A stretch of DNA of 64,000 nt from Dryocola sp031988645 (GTDB lineage: Bacteria > Pseudomonadota > Gammaproteobacteria > Enterobacterales > Enterobacteriaceae), in contig NZ_CP150452.1 in NCBI RefSeq assembly GCF_051307045.1, forward strand, positions 3,658,001 to 3,722,000, in the 5' to 3' direction. The notes beneath the pieces are model-generated. The model ran no database searches and was not told the DNA's origin. It saw nothing but the letters and a program-made list of their open reading frames with translations. A program made the translations under genes and the position numbers. Positions 28,341-38,282 of this stretch are shown here, one piece after another; positions within the stretch are counted from its first letter, which is position 1; every line of letters begins with the position of its first letter.

Positions 28341-30474
28341 TTACTCAGCTTCTGGAGCAGCGGGTGCTGCTGCGCCTTCCGCCGGGGACTGCTCGGTTGC
28401 TTCTTTGATGCTTAAACGAACGCGGGCCCTGGCGGTCAACTTCCAGAACTTTAACCGGCACTTCCTGGCCCATCTGCAGATAGTCAGTGACTTTCTCTAC
28501 GCGTTTGTCAGCGATTTGAGAAATATGCACCAGGCCTTCTTTGCCGCCGCCGATAGCCACAAACGCACCGAAGTCAACGATACGGGTGACTTTACCGTTG
28601 TAGATACGGCCCACTTCGATTTCAGCGGTGATCTCTTCGATACGGCGGATTGCGTGTTTCGCTTTATCACCATCGGTCGCGGCGATTTTAACGGTACCGT
28701 CATCTTCGATTTCGATGGTGGTGCCGGTTTCTTCAGTCAGCGCACGAATCACCGAACCACCCTTGCCGATCACGTCTTTGATCTTGTCCGGGTTGATTTT
28801 GATGGTGTGAATACGTGGAGCAAACTCGGAGATGTCGCCGCGCGGAGCGTTGATAGCCTGTTCCATCACGCCAAGGATATGCAGACGCGCGCCCTTAGCC
28901 TGGTTCAGAGCCACCTGCATGATTTCGCGGGTGATGCCTTCGATTTTGATATCCATCTGCAGCGCGGAGATACCTTCGCGGCTGCCGGCAACTTTAAAGT
29001 CCATGTCGCCCAGGTGATCTTCATCGCCCAGAATGTCAGACAGCACGACAAAGTTGTCGCCTTCTTTCACGAGGCCCATCGCAATACCCGCTACCGCGGC
29101 TTTGATTGGCACGCCTGCGTCCATCAGCGCCAGAGAAGCGCCGCAAACGGAAGCCATGGAAGAAGAACCGTTGGATTCAGTGATTTCAGACACTACGCGT
29201 ACGGTGTACGGGAAGCGATCGGCATCCGGCATTACGGCCAGTACGCCACGCTTGGCCAGACGACCGTGACCAATCTCACGACGCTTCGGTGAACCGACCA
29301 TGCCGGTTTCGCCTACGGAGTACGGAGGGAAGTTGTAGTGGAACAGGAAGTTGTCGGTGCGTTCGCCCATCAACTCATCCAGGTTCTGCGCGTCGCGAGC
29401 GGTGCCCAGGGTCGCGGTTACCAGCGCCTGAGTTTCGCCACGGGTGAACAGCGCGGAGCCGTGGGTACGCGGCAGCACGCCGGTACGCACGTCCAGACCA
29501 CGGATCATGTCTTTTTCGCGACCGTCGATACGCAGCTCGCCTGCCAGAATACGGCTACGAACAACGTTTTTCTCGATGGCATGCAGGATATCGCTCAGCT
29601 CGGCGTCATCCAGATTAGCGTCTTCAGCCAGCAGCGCCGCGATAACGTCAGATTTGATCGCGTCGATTTGCGCGTAACGCTCTTGCTTGTCGGTGATGCG
29701 GTAAGCATCGCTCAGACGGGATTCAGCAAGGGCCGCAACGCGAGCGTTCAGCTCAGCGTTAACCGCTTCTGGCTGCCAGTCCCAACGCGGTTTGCCCGCT
29801 TCGGCAACCAGGGAATTGATGTTTTCGATAACAACCTGCTGCTGGTCGTGACCGAACACTACGGCACCCAGCATCTGGTCTTCGCTCAGCAGTTCTGCTT
29901 CGGACTCAACCATCAGTACCGCGCCTGCGGTACCGGCAACCACCAGGTCCAGCTTGCTCTCTTTGAGCTCGTCTGCGGTTGGGTTCAGCACGTACTGGTC
30001 GTTGATGTAGCCAACGCGGGCCGCACCAATCGGGCCGTTGAACGGAATACCGGACAGGCTCAGCGCGGCGGAAGCGCCGATCATAGCCACGATATCAGGG
30101 TGTACCTGTGGGTTTACGGAAACCACGGTGGCGATAACCTGAACTTCGTTAACGAAACCTTCCGGGAACAGCGGACGCACCGGGCGGTCAATCAGACGCG
30201 CAATCAGGGTTTCGCCTTCGCTTGGACGGCCTTCACGACGGAAGAAGCTGCCCGGGATACGGCCAGCAGCGTAGGTACGCTCCTGGTAGTTAACGGTCAG
30301 CGGGAAGAAGTCCTGACCCGCTTTAGCTTTTTTCTGACCGACAACGGTCACGAATACTGCGGTGTCATCCATGCTTACCATTACTGCTGCGGTAGCCTGG
30401 CGCGCCATCATACCGGTCTCTAACGTGACCGTATGCTGACCGTACTGAAATTTACGAACGATCGGATTTAGCAA
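28341..30474 (-). CDS. pnp: polynucleotide phosphorylase (apparent +1 frameshift)
   Basis: A 3'-5' phosphorolytic exoribonuclease and degradosome component. Two RNase PH domains (about 1-230 and 320-550) are followed by KH (IGKGGSVIRAL near 560) and S1 (GKVTRIVDFGAFV near 625) domains. The frame changes at GGGCCC 28424-28429 (plus strand), in the last 30 residues after VDRQG. Removing one base restores RVRLSIKEATEQ and an Ala/Pro/Glu-rich tail ending at 28341, 710 residues in all (E. coli 711). Only the end of the S1 domain would be affected. Upstream lies the rpsO terminator and the pnp leader. Confidence 0.95.
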
Positions 30475-30675
30475 GATAATATCCTTTAGATTCTTAGGCT
30501 GCCGGTGACTTCACGCGGTGCCGTTATGACCCGATCTCTATCGCATCCTCGCGACTAATGACAACCCTGACCCGCCCCTGCGGATAAAGCCTCTCATTAG
30601 CCGCGCGAACCTCTGCAACAAAGATCACACACAGCAACAATACATTAGTTTCCATAGAATTGCTGCCGTCAGGTT

Positions 30676-30705
30676 GAAAAAAGGGGCCTTAACAGGCCCC
30701 TTTTT
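30676..30705 (-). terminator. rpsO-pnp intergenic terminator
   Basis: Minus-strand hairpin GGGGCC-TGTTAA-GGCCCC followed by six T, just after rpsO. In E. coli the corresponding t1 terminator is partly read through into pnp. The remaining 200 or so bases to pnp are the leader that RNase III and PNPase process for autoregulation in E. coli. Confidence 0.88.
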
Positions 30706-30721
30706 CTGAAACTCGCAAGAC

Positions 30722-30991
30722 TTAGCGACGCAGACCCAGACGCTCGATCAGGCTGGTGTAACGTGCTACATCTTTACGCTTCAGGTAGTCGAGCAGTTTA
30801 CGACGCTGAGAAACCATACGCAGCAGACCACGACGGCTGTGGTGATCTTTTTTGTGCTCTGCAAAGTGACCCTGCAGGTGGTTAATCTGTGCGGTCAGCA
30901 GCGCAACCTGAACTTCGGTAGAACCGCTGTCGTTAGTACCACGACCAAACTCAGAAACGATTTTAGCTTTAGCTTCAACGCTTAGAGACAT
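30722..30991 (-). CDS. rpsO: 30S ribosomal protein S15
   Basis: The 89-residue S15 primary 16S rRNA-binding protein, with the family signature LTAQINHLQGHFAEHKKDH and RRKLLDYLKRKD. The start ATG 30991 (MSLSVEAKAKIV) follows GGAGTTGAAA; an in-frame upstream codon is not needed. In E. coli S15 represses its own translation through a pseudoknot overlapping this start. The leader here is short and I did not model the fold. It is followed by pnp. Confidence 0.97.
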   Translation of the reverse strand: MSLSVEAKAKIVSEFGRGTNDSGSTEVQVALLTAQINHLQGHFAEHKKDHHSRRGLLRMVSQRRKLLDYLKRKDVARYTSLIERLGLRR

Positions 30992-31144
30992 TTTCAACTC
31001 CAAAATTTTAGATAAAAGACAGGGTGCCGATCTCTAATTCAGCGACCCCAGTGCACACCCGAGTAAATGTTAAACAAGTAGCCGGATGCTAAGCCGCGCT
31101 ATTTTACCTGCAGCCACCTGTTATCGCAAGGTAACTACGGTAGG

Positions 31145-32089
31145 TCAGACGGGATACTCCACAACCAGACGACGAGGCGCTACGCGACCGTCATCATCAA
31201 TTTCACCCATGCCGATGAATTTCGCTTCATCACCTTCGGTGACGCGAACCAGCCCTTCGGCAGGCGCGCCCGCGGCCTGTACCGGCTGGCCGTTCCTGAA
31301 ATAGCCGGCCACGACGGGCAATAGGTTCACCACCGGGAAGTCCGAAGCCGGGCTGTCCATCGGCATCAACAGCGGATCCAACAACACGGCCGGGTCGATC
31401 TCCTGCTGATGCGCTTGCTCCAGCAGCGCATTCAGCTGCTCAAGGGTGACCATACGCTCAACGGGATATTTGCTTACCGCCAGACGACGCAGGAAAGTCA
31501 CGTGTGCGCCACAGCCTAGCTTTTCACCCAGATCGTCAGTAATGGTCCGGATGTAGGTCCCTTTTGAACAGTGGATCTCAAGTTCCAGCTCATTGCCTTC
31601 GTGACGGATAAACAGCAGCTCGTATACGGTGATTGGGCGAGCCTCACGCTCCACCTCAATACCCTGACGGGCATATTCGTATAGCGGCTTGCCCTGATGC
31701 TTAAGCGCCGAATACATTGACGGCACCTGCATGGTTTCGCCGCGGAAGCTTTCCAGCGCGGCCGCAAGCTCCTGCTCGCTAAAGGTGACCGGACGCTCCT
31801 GCACGACCGTGCCGTCGGCATCGGAGGTGTCGGTGCGCTGCCCAAGACGGGCGATCACGCGGTAACGCTTGTCTGAATCCAGCAAATATCGCGAAAACTT
31901 TGTCGCTTCACCCAGGCAGATCGGCAGCATGCCGGTCGCAAGCGGATCCAGCGCCCCGGTATGGCCGGCACGGTTGGCGTTATAGATTCGCTTAACTTTC
32001 TGCAGCGCATCATTGGAAGACAGGCCCTGCGGCTTGTCTAGCAGTAAAACACCATGGATATCACGACCACGACGACGAGGACGACTCAT
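31145..32089 (-). CDS. truB: tRNA pseudouridine-55 synthase
   Basis: A 314-residue TruB that isomerises U55 in the T-loop of tRNAs. The catalytic Asp lies in GHTGALDPLATGMLP (Asp48), and the C-terminal PUA domain begins near residue 250. Its ATG overlaps the rbfA stop by one base (TGATG), implying translational coupling. The member order infB-rbfA-truB-rpsO is the standard enterobacterial one. Confidence 0.96.
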   Translation of the reverse strand: MSRPRRRGRDIHGVLLLDKPQGLSSNDALQKVKRIYNANRAGHTGALDPLATGMLPICLGEATKFSRYLLDSDKRYRVIARLGQRTDTSDADGTVVQERPVTFSEQELAAALESFRGETMQVPSMYSALKHQGKPLYEYARQGIEVEREARPITVYELLFIRHEGNELELEIHCSKGTYIRTITDDLGEKLGCGAHVTFLRRLAVSKYPVERMVTLEQLNALLEQAHQQEIDPAVLLDPLLMPMDSPASDFPVVNLLPVVAGYFRNGQPVQAAGAPAEGLVRVTEGDEAKFIGMGEIDDDGRVAPRRLVVEYPV

Positions 32090-32493
32090 CAATCCTCCTT
32101 GCTGTCATCCGAATCGTTTACGCGGCGCTCGTCATCGTTGCGGATGACGTTAGAAACCAGGTTGGACATGCGCATCCCTTCAACCAGCGAGTTGTCGTAG
32201 AAGAAGGTCAGCTCAGGCACGATACGCAGACGCATCGCTTTGCCCAGCAGGCTGCGAATGTACCCGGAGGCATCCTGCAGTACTTTGATGCCTTCTTTCA
32301 CGGCGTTTTCGTCTTTGTCGTTAAGGAAAGTAACGAAAACTTTGGCATAGGCCAGGTCGCGCGACACTTCCACACCGGAAACGGTGGTCATCATGCCCAG
32401 ACGCGGGTCCTTGATTTCGCGCTGCAGGATGATTGCGATTTCTTTCTGCAATTCCTGAGAGACGCGCTGTGGACGACCGAATTCTTTCGCCAT
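32089..32493 (-). CDS. rbfA: ribosome-binding factor A
   Basis: A 134-residue KH-like cold-shock protein that binds the 16S 5' helix and matures the 30S subunit. The core GRPQRVSQELQKEIA and VSRDLAYAKVFVTF are family signatures, and an acidic/serine-rich tail (DDSKED) ends the protein. I start at ATG 32493 (MAKEFGRPQ), matching homologues, with GGAGAATTTA upstream. It overlaps truB by one base. Confidence 0.96.
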   Translation of the reverse strand: MAKEFGRPQRVSQELQKEIAIILQREIKDPRLGMMTTVSGVEVSRDLAYAKVFVTFLNDKDENAVKEGIKVLQDASGYIRSLLGKAMRLRIVPELTFFYDNSLVEGMRMSNLVSNVIRNDDERRVNDSDDSKED

Positions 32494-32562
32494 ATTAAAT
32501 TCTCCATACAAATCGGGGGGCGCTCGGCCCCCCTTAAGATATTACCGACTACCCGGCTTCTA

Positions 32563-35250
32563 TCAGGCGATCGTACGCTGGATTTCGATGATTTCGAAGA
32601 CTTCGATAACATCGCCAACGCGCACGTCGTTGTAGTTCTTCACGCCGATGCCGCATTCCATGCCGTTACGCACTTCGTTGGCATCATCTTTGAAGCGGCG
32701 CAGGGATTCCAGCTCGCCTTCATAGATAACCACGTTGTCGCGCAGCACGCGGATTGGATTGTGACGTTTGACCACGCCCTCGGTAACCATACAACCTGCG
32801 ATAGCGCCAAACTTCGGTGATTTGAAGACATCGCGAACTTCGGCCAGGCCGAGGATCTGTTGTTTGAGTTCTGGAGAGAGCATGCCGCTCATCGCCGCTT
32901 TCACTTCGTCAATCAGATGGTAAATGACGGAGTAGTAACGCAGATCCAGGCTTTCCGCTTCGATAACGCGACGAGCAGAAGCATCGGCACGCACGTTGAA
33001 GCCAACCAGAATAGCGTTAGAAGCCGCAGCAAGCGTGGCGTCAGTTTCAGTGATACCGCCCACGCCGGAACCGATGATTTTAACCTTCACTTCATCGGTA
33101 GACAGCTTCAGCAGGGAATCGCTGATCGCTTCCACAGAACCCTGAACGTCGGCTTTGAGCACGATGTTCACTTCTGACACTTCGCCTTCGGTCATGTTGG
33201 CGAACATGTTTTCCAGTTTGGATTTCTGCTGGCGAGCCAGTTTCACTTCGCGGAATTTACCCTGACGGTACAGAGCAACTTCACGCGCTTTTTTCTCGTC
33301 ACGAACAACGGTAACTTCGTCACCCGCCGCAGGCACGCCGGACAGGCCGAGGATCTCTACAGGGATAGAAGGACCGGCTTCGGTCACTTCACGACCCATT
33401 TCGTCACGCATTGCGCGAACGCGGCCGTATTCGAAGCCGCACAGAACGATATCGCCCTTGTTCAGTGAGCCTTCACGAACCAGAACGGTAGCGACCGGAC
33501 CACGACCTTTATCGAGGAAGGATTCGATTACCACGCCGCTTGCCATGCCGGTACGCATCGCTTTTAGCTCCAGCACTTCGGCCTGCAGCAGGATAGCATC
33601 AAGCAGCTCGTCGATACCGGTACCGGCTTTCGCAGATACGTGGATGAACTGGCTTTCGCCGCCCCACTCTTCCGGCATGATGCCGTACTGGGACAGTTCC
33701 TGCTTAACGCGATCCGGATCCGCTTCTGGCTTATCGATTTTGTTTACCGCAACCACTACCGGCACCTGCGCCGCTTTCGCGTGCTGGATAGCTTCGATAG
33801 TTTGCGGCATCACGCCGTCGTCCGCCGCAACAACCAGAACCACGATATCCGTCGCCTGTGCGCCGCGAGCACGCATTGAGGTAAAGGCTGCGTGGCCCGG
33901 GGTATCCAGGAAGGTGATCATGCCGTTATCGGTTTCTACATGGTAAGCACCGATGTGCTGGGTGATGCCACCCGCTTCGCCGGAGGCCACTTTAGTAGAA
34001 CGAATGTAGTCAAGCAGAGAGGTTTTACCGTGGTCAACGTGACCCATGATGGTCACAACCGGCGCGCGTGACTCAGCCACAGCGTCGGTATCACGGTCGC
34101 TCATCAGCGCTTCTTCCAGCTCATTTTCACGACGCAGGATAACTTTGTGGCCCATCTCTTCGGCAACCAGCTGCGCGGTTTCCTGGTCGATGACCTGGTT
34201 GATGGTCGCCATAGCGCCCAGTTTCATCATCGCTTTGATGACCTGAGAACCTTTGACGGCCATTTTGTTAGCCAGTTCGGCAACGGTAACGGTTTCGCCG
34301 ATTACCACGTCGCGGTTAACCGCCTGCGCAGGCTTGTTGAAGCCCTGTTGCAGGGAGCTAGGCTTACGCTTGCCTTTACCGCCGCGAACCGCTGCGCGCG
34401 CTTCTTCACGGTCAGCTTTAGATTCGCCGTGTTTGCCGCCTTTTTTCTGGCGCGGCGCTTTAGTCGCGGTAGTACGGGCGCGAGTGCGGCCGCCTTCTAC
34501 TTCACGGTCGTTTTCGTCTTCGGCCTGGCGGGCATGCTGAGAGGTGGTTACGTGATAATCGGTTTTGTCGTCTTCCACTTTCTCTTCTTCTGTCCAGACG
34601 CCTGCGTTAGCTTCAGCCATTTTACGGGCTTCTTCCGCTACGCGACGGGCATCTTCTTCTAGTTTGCGACGGGCTTCTTCTTCCGCTTTGCGCTTAAGCT
34701 CAGCAGCTTCTGCCTCGCGGCGGGCTTTGTCGGCCTGGGCGCTTTTCGTCATATCGTCAGATTGTTGATTGCTCACTTTGTCTTTTTCCGCAGCTTCACG
34801 TTTCGCTTTATCAGCGGCTTCACGCTTAGCTTTTTCTTCAGCTTCACGTTTAGCTTTTTCTTGCGCCTGACGATTGGCAGCTTCCTGCGCCTCACGTTGG
34901 GCTTGCTCTTCCGCTTCACGCTGCGCTTGTTCTTCCGCCGCGAGGCGTTCAGCCTCTTGCGGATCACGTTTCACAAAGGTGCGCTTCTTGCGGACTTCGA
35001 TTTGTACCGATTTACTTTTCCCACCGGTACCTGGAATGTTTAAAGTACTGCGCGTTTTGCGCTGTAATGTCAACTTATCTGGTGCTGAACCATGTTCACG
35101 GTTCAGGTGCGCCAGCAGGGTTTGCTTCTCTTGCGCGGAAACAGAATCATCAGCAGACTTCGGGATCCCTGCATCAGCAAATTGCTGTACCAGGCGGTCC
35201 ACGGAGGTCTGAATCTCTGCGGCCAGCGCTTTTACGGTTACATCTGTCAT
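32563..35250 (-). CDS. infB: translation initiation factor IF-2
   Basis: An 895-residue IF-2 (E. coli 890) that delivers fMet-tRNA to the 30S P site. Order: an N-terminal domain, then a highly charged Arg/Lys/Glu/Ala-rich region with degenerate REAEEKAKREA-type repeats (about 95-210) likely to be helical. The G domain follows, with GHVDHGKT near 400, DTPGH and NKID, then the C-terminal fMet-tRNA-binding domains. E. coli also makes shorter forms from internal starts; I did not assign these. It is cotranscribed after nusA with a 24-base gap. Confidence 0.97.
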   Translation of the reverse strand: MTDVTVKALAAEIQTSVDRLVQQFADAGIPKSADDSVSAQEKQTLLAHLNREHGSAPDKLTLQRKTRSTLNIPGTGGKSKSVQIEVRKKRTFVKRDPQEAERLAAEEQAQREAEEQAQREAQEAANRQAQEKAKREAEEKAKREAADKAKREAAEKDKVSNQQSDDMTKSAQADKARREAEAAELKRKAEEEARRKLEEDARRVAEEARKMAEANAGVWTEEEKVEDDKTDYHVTTSQHARQAEDENDREVEGGRTRARTTATKAPRQKKGGKHGESKADREEARAAVRGGKGKRKPSSLQQGFNKPAQAVNRDVVIGETVTVAELANKMAVKGSQVIKAMMKLGAMATINQVIDQETAQLVAEEMGHKVILRRENELEEALMSDRDTDAVAESRAPVVTIMGHVDHGKTSLLDYIRSTKVASGEAGGITQHIGAYHVETDNGMITFLDTPGHAAFTSMRARGAQATDIVVLVVAADDGVMPQTIEAIQHAKAAQVPVVVAVNKIDKPEADPDRVKQELSQYGIMPEEWGGESQFIHVSAKAGTGIDELLDAILLQAEVLELKAMRTGMASGVVIESFLDKGRGPVATVLVREGSLNKGDIVLCGFEYGRVRAMRDEMGREVTEAGPSIPVEILGLSGVPAAGDEVTVVRDEKKAREVALYRQGKFREVKLARQQKSKLENMFANMTEGEVSEVNIVLKADVQGSVEAISDSLLKLSTDEVKVKIIGSGVGGITETDATLAAASNAILVGFNVRADASARRVIEAESLDLRYYSVIYHLIDEVKAAMSGMLSPELKQQILGLAEVRDVFKSPKFGAIAGCMVTEGVVKRHNPIRVLRDNVVIYEGELESLRRFKDDANEVRNGMECGIGVKNYNDVRVGDVIEVFEIIEIQRTIA

Positions 35251-35274
35251 GCTGTTCCTTCCTGCTACAGTTTA

Positions 35275-36762
35275 TTACGCTTCGCCGCCAAACCAACAAA
35301 TATTGCGAGCTGCCATGATCAATTCACCGGCTTTCTCGTTGGTTAAACCTTCAATATCTGACAGGTCGTCGACGCCTTGCTCCGCCAGGTCTTCCAGCGA
35401 GCTCACACCACGCGCGGCCAGCTTGAAGGCCAGCGTGCGATCCATACCTTCAAGATTCAGTAAATCTTCCTGAGGTTTGCTATCGCCGAGGCTTTCTTCC
35501 TGGGCAAGTGCCAGAGTGGTGAGGGCGTTTTTAGCGCGATCGCGTAATGCTTCCACTGTGTCTTCATCAAGGCCGTCAACTTCTAACAGCTCTTTCATTG
35601 GCACGTAGGCCAGCTCTTCAAGCGTTGAGAAGCCTTCTTCAACCAACACGGTGGCGAAATCCTCGTCAATGTCGAGGTATTTGGTAAAGGTATCAATGGC
35701 CGCATGTGCTTCAGCCTGATGCTTGGCCTGCAGGTCGTCAACGGTCATCACGTTGAGTTCCCAGCCGCTCAGCTGTGCTGCCAGACGCACGTTTTGACCG
35801 TTACGGCCAATCGCCTGCGCCAGATTGCCTGCCTCTACCGCGATATCCATCGTGTGTTTGTCTTCATCAACCACAATGGAAGCCACATCAGCCGGGGCCA
35901 TCGCGTTGATAACGAACTGCGCCGGGTTGTCGTCCCACAGCACGATATCAATACGTTCACCGCCCAGTTCAGTGGAAACTGCCTGTACGCGCGCACCGCG
36001 CATACCGACGCAAGCACCAACCGGATCGATACGTTTGTCATTGGTCTTCACGGCGATTTTCGCGCGGGAACCCGGATCGCGGGCGGCGGCCTTGATTTCA
36101 ATGACTTCTTCGCCGATTTCCGGCACTTCGATGCGGAACAGTTCAATCAGCATTTCCGGTTTGGAACGGCTGACGAACAGCTGCGCGCCGCGAGCTTCAG
36201 GACGTACGGCATACAGCACGCCGCGAATACGGTCGCCCGGACGGAAGTTTTCGCGCGGCAGCATATCTTCACGAATGATGACGGCTTCAGCGTTGTTACC
36301 CAGATCCAGAGAGATGTTGTCGCGGTTAACTTTTTTCACCACGCCGGTGATGATCTCACCTTCGTGCTCGCGGAACTGGTCAACAACCATCGCACGTTCG
36401 GCTTCACGTACTTTTTGTACGATAACCTGCTTAGCCGTTTGCGTTGTGATGCGATCGAAGGTGACAGATTCAATCTGGTCTTCAACATAATCGCCTACGT
36501 TCAGCTCAGGGTCTTCGAACTGAGCGGCATCAAGCGTAATTTCGCGTGTCGGCTGCGTCACTTCTTCTACGATGACCCAGCGGCGGAAAGTGTCAAAGTC
36601 GCCACTTTTACGATCGATGCTCACGCGAACATCAATCTCTTGCTCATATTTTTTCTTCGTCGCTGTCGCCAGCGCACTTTCCAGTGCTTCAAAAATCTTC
36701 TCGCGCGGGAGGGATTTTTCGTTGGAAACTGCTTCTACAACAGCCAAAATTTCTTTGTTCAT
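35275..36762 (-). CDS. nusA: transcription termination/antitermination factor NusA
   Basis: A 495-residue NusA, identical in length to E. coli. An N-terminal RNA-polymerase-binding domain (1-125) is followed by S1 (about 135-200), two KH domains (about 230-345) and two acidic repeats (about 360-495). The acidic repeats contact the alpha subunit and lambda N. NusA stimulates pausing and intrinsic termination and is central to rRNA antitermination. It lies downstream of rimP and upstream of infB in one operon. Confidence 0.97.
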   Translation of the reverse strand: MNKEILAVVEAVSNEKSLPREKIFEALESALATATKKKYEQEIDVRVSIDRKSGDFDTFRRWVIVEEVTQPTREITLDAAQFEDPELNVGDYVEDQIESVTFDRITTQTAKQVIVQKVREAERAMVVDQFREHEGEIITGVVKKVNRDNISLDLGNNAEAVIIREDMLPRENFRPGDRIRGVLYAVRPEARGAQLFVSRSKPEMLIELFRIEVPEIGEEVIEIKAAARDPGSRAKIAVKTNDKRIDPVGACVGMRGARVQAVSTELGGERIDIVLWDDNPAQFVINAMAPADVASIVVDEDKHTMDIAVEAGNLAQAIGRNGQNVRLAAQLSGWELNVMTVDDLQAKHQAEAHAAIDTFTKYLDIDEDFATVLVEEGFSTLEELAYVPMKELLEVDGLDEDTVEALRDRAKNALTTLALAQEESLGDSKPQEDLLNLEGMDRTLAFKLAARGVSSLEDLAEQGVDDLSDIEGLTNEKAGELIMAARNICWFGGEA

Positions 36763-36789
36763 CCTGGGTTTTCACCTCAATCCAAACTA

Positions 36790-37242
36790 TTAAAAGTGGG
36801 GTACCAGGTTCGCTTTCTGGATGTTGCTCAGTGCGAACACTTCATCTTTGCCTTCGACCGTGACCGTGATCGTCTCACCCTCAACGGCTTTGATAATACC
36901 CTGCCATTTGCGACGGTTTTGCACGGCCATACGCAACACAATGCTCACTTCTTCGCCAGTATAGCGAACGTAATGTTCTGCAATAAACATTGGGCGATCG
37001 AGACCAGGTGAGGAAACTTCAAGGTTATAGGCCACGGTGATAGGATCTTCGACGTCCAACACGGCACTGACCTGGTGACTGACATCAGCGCAATCATCAA
37101 CATTGATGCCATCTTCACTATCAATATAGATGCGCAGCGTAGACTGGCGACCTCGAATGAATTCGATACCCACCAGTTCGTAACCCAGTGCTTCGACGGG
37201 TGCTGTAATCATCTCTGTTAATTTTTGCTCTAATGTGGACAA
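36790..37242 (-). CDS. rimP: ribosome maturation factor RimP
   Basis: A 150-residue RimP, needed for 30S subunit maturation; IRGRQSTLRIYIDSEDGINVDD and YNLEVSSPGLDRP are the family signatures. The start is assigned to TTG 37242 (STLEQKLTEMI), giving the E. coli length. The in-frame ATG at 37272 would run through the leader hairpin. It is the first protein gene of the rimP-nusA-infB-rbfA-truB-rpsO operon, downstream of the initiator tRNA. Confidence 0.93.
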   Translation of the reverse strand: MSTLEQKLTEMITAPVEALGYELVGIEFIRGRQSTLRIYIDSEDGINVDDCADVSHQVSAVLDVEDPITVAYNLEVSSPGLDRPMFIAEHYVRYTGEEVSIVLRMAVQNRRKWQGIIKAVEGETITVTVEGKDEVFALSNIQKANLVPHF

Positions 37243-37301
37243 GCCCACCCCCAAGACATAAAAAAAGGGCATATAGCCCAGTTATTCTGAAGTCAGATAA
37301 C

Positions 37302-37328
37302 AAAAAACCCCGATAAATCGGGGCTTTA
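37302..37328 (-). terminator. terminator/attenuator between the initiator tRNA gene and rimP
   Basis: Minus-strand hairpin GCCCCGAT-TTA-TCGGGG followed by six T. The tRNA genes sit just upstream on this strand, so it limits readthrough into rimP-nusA. In E. coli NusA controls its own operon through termination in this leader. Confidence 0.85.
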
Positions 37329-37449
37329 TATAACTGAACCCTGTATGCCGCAATTGCGGCCCGGACACCGTCCAGAGAATTTTTTTCTAAATTCTTCGCG
37401 AGGCACCGAATGGCTCACAGTATATTTGAAAAAGAACTCTCAGGGAAAG

Positions 37450-37526
<77 letters not shown>

Positions 37527-37585
37527 TCCGAAAACGTGGAAAATACTACGCCAGAATTGCAATAAATGCAAGAATCGCTGGGATT

Positions 37586-37672
37586 TGGTACCGAGGACGG
37601 GACTTGAACCCGTAAGCCCAATCGGGCACTACCACCTCAAGGTAGCGTGTCTACCAATTCCACCACCTCGGC
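37586..37672 (-). tRNA. leuU: tRNA-Leu (anticodon GAG)
   Basis: An 87-base class II tRNA with CCA encoded. The minus strand begins GCCGAGGTGGTGGAATTGG; the anticodon arm CTACCTTGAGGTGGTAG gives GAG, and a long variable arm is present. It lies 45 bases downstream of secG, as in E. coli. Only 59 bases separate it from the initiator tRNA; in E. coli argG and yhbX lie in this gap. Confidence 0.95.
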
Positions 37673-37717
37673 ACTTTGCGTACGGCTATCGTTTACCGTA
37701 CTGAAGCTTACTGCTTA

Positions 37718-38050
37718 TTACTGCGGGATATCGCTGCTCGGCCTGGTAGGTGCCGCTGGCGTTGTCTGCTCAGATTTCGCTGGCTGACTCAGATTTTCCC
37801 ACTCGCTTCCTTTACTGGTTTTGTTGCTGTTGATATTACCCAGCACCAGGCTGATGATGAAGAACAGCGTTGCCAGCACAGCGGTCATACGGGTCATGAA
37901 GTTACCAGAACCACTTGAACCGAATAACGTCCCGGAGGCGCCTGCACCGAAGGAGGCTCCCATATCAGCGCCTTTACCTTGCTGCAGCATGATAAGACCG
38001 ACAAGGCCCAGCGCTACAATAAGGAAAACTACCAAAAGAGCTTCGTACAT
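37718..38050 (-). CDS. secG: preprotein translocase subunit SecG
   Basis: A 110-residue SecG with two transmembrane segments (about 3-21 and 52-71) around the conserved LIMLQQGKGADMGASFGAGAS loop. It assists SecYE in protein export. The start is ATG 38050 (MYEALLVVF), identical to E. coli; upstream in-frame sequence to 38224 is not homologous. No terminator separates it from leuU. Confidence 0.96.
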   Translation of the reverse strand: MYEALLVVFLIVALGLVGLIMLQQGKGADMGASFGAGASGTLFGSSGSGNFMTRMTAVLATLFFIISLVLGNINSNKTSKGSEWENLSQPAKSEQTTPAAPTRPSSDIPQ

Positions 38051-38237
38051 AATCAACCTGTTCCTTGCGGGATTACCGCATACCAATTGCTTCAAACCAG
38101 TGAAGCGGGCAAGTTTGTGTTTACCCACTGAAGCGGGTGAGAATACTAACCAAAGCATCAGTGGTGCGCAAGGGCAATTTATTAACATTGCGCTGATTGC
38201 AGAAAAAAACAGCAGCAAAGCCATTTTTGCTTAAATA

Positions 38238-38262
38238 ACAGGCGGCAAACGCCGCCTTTTTA
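38238..38262 (-). terminator. hairpin between glmM and secG
   Basis: GGCGGC-GTTT-GCCGCC on the minus strand, with a weak T-rich tail (TGTTATTT). It is followed by five T on the plus strand, where no gene reads toward it. A probable partial terminator after glmM. Confidence 0.55.
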
Positions 38263-38282
38263 CACAGCTTTACCGCTTGTTA

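Noticed and set aside
35704..37011. Long open frame (435 codons) antisense to nusA and rimP
   Set aside because: It is the mirror of highly conserved genes in a GC-rich genome, has no RBS and an unnatural His/Arg/Asn-rich composition. The same applies to long antisense frames opposite pnp (29338-30423), ftsH (40784-42166) and treC (12058-13182).
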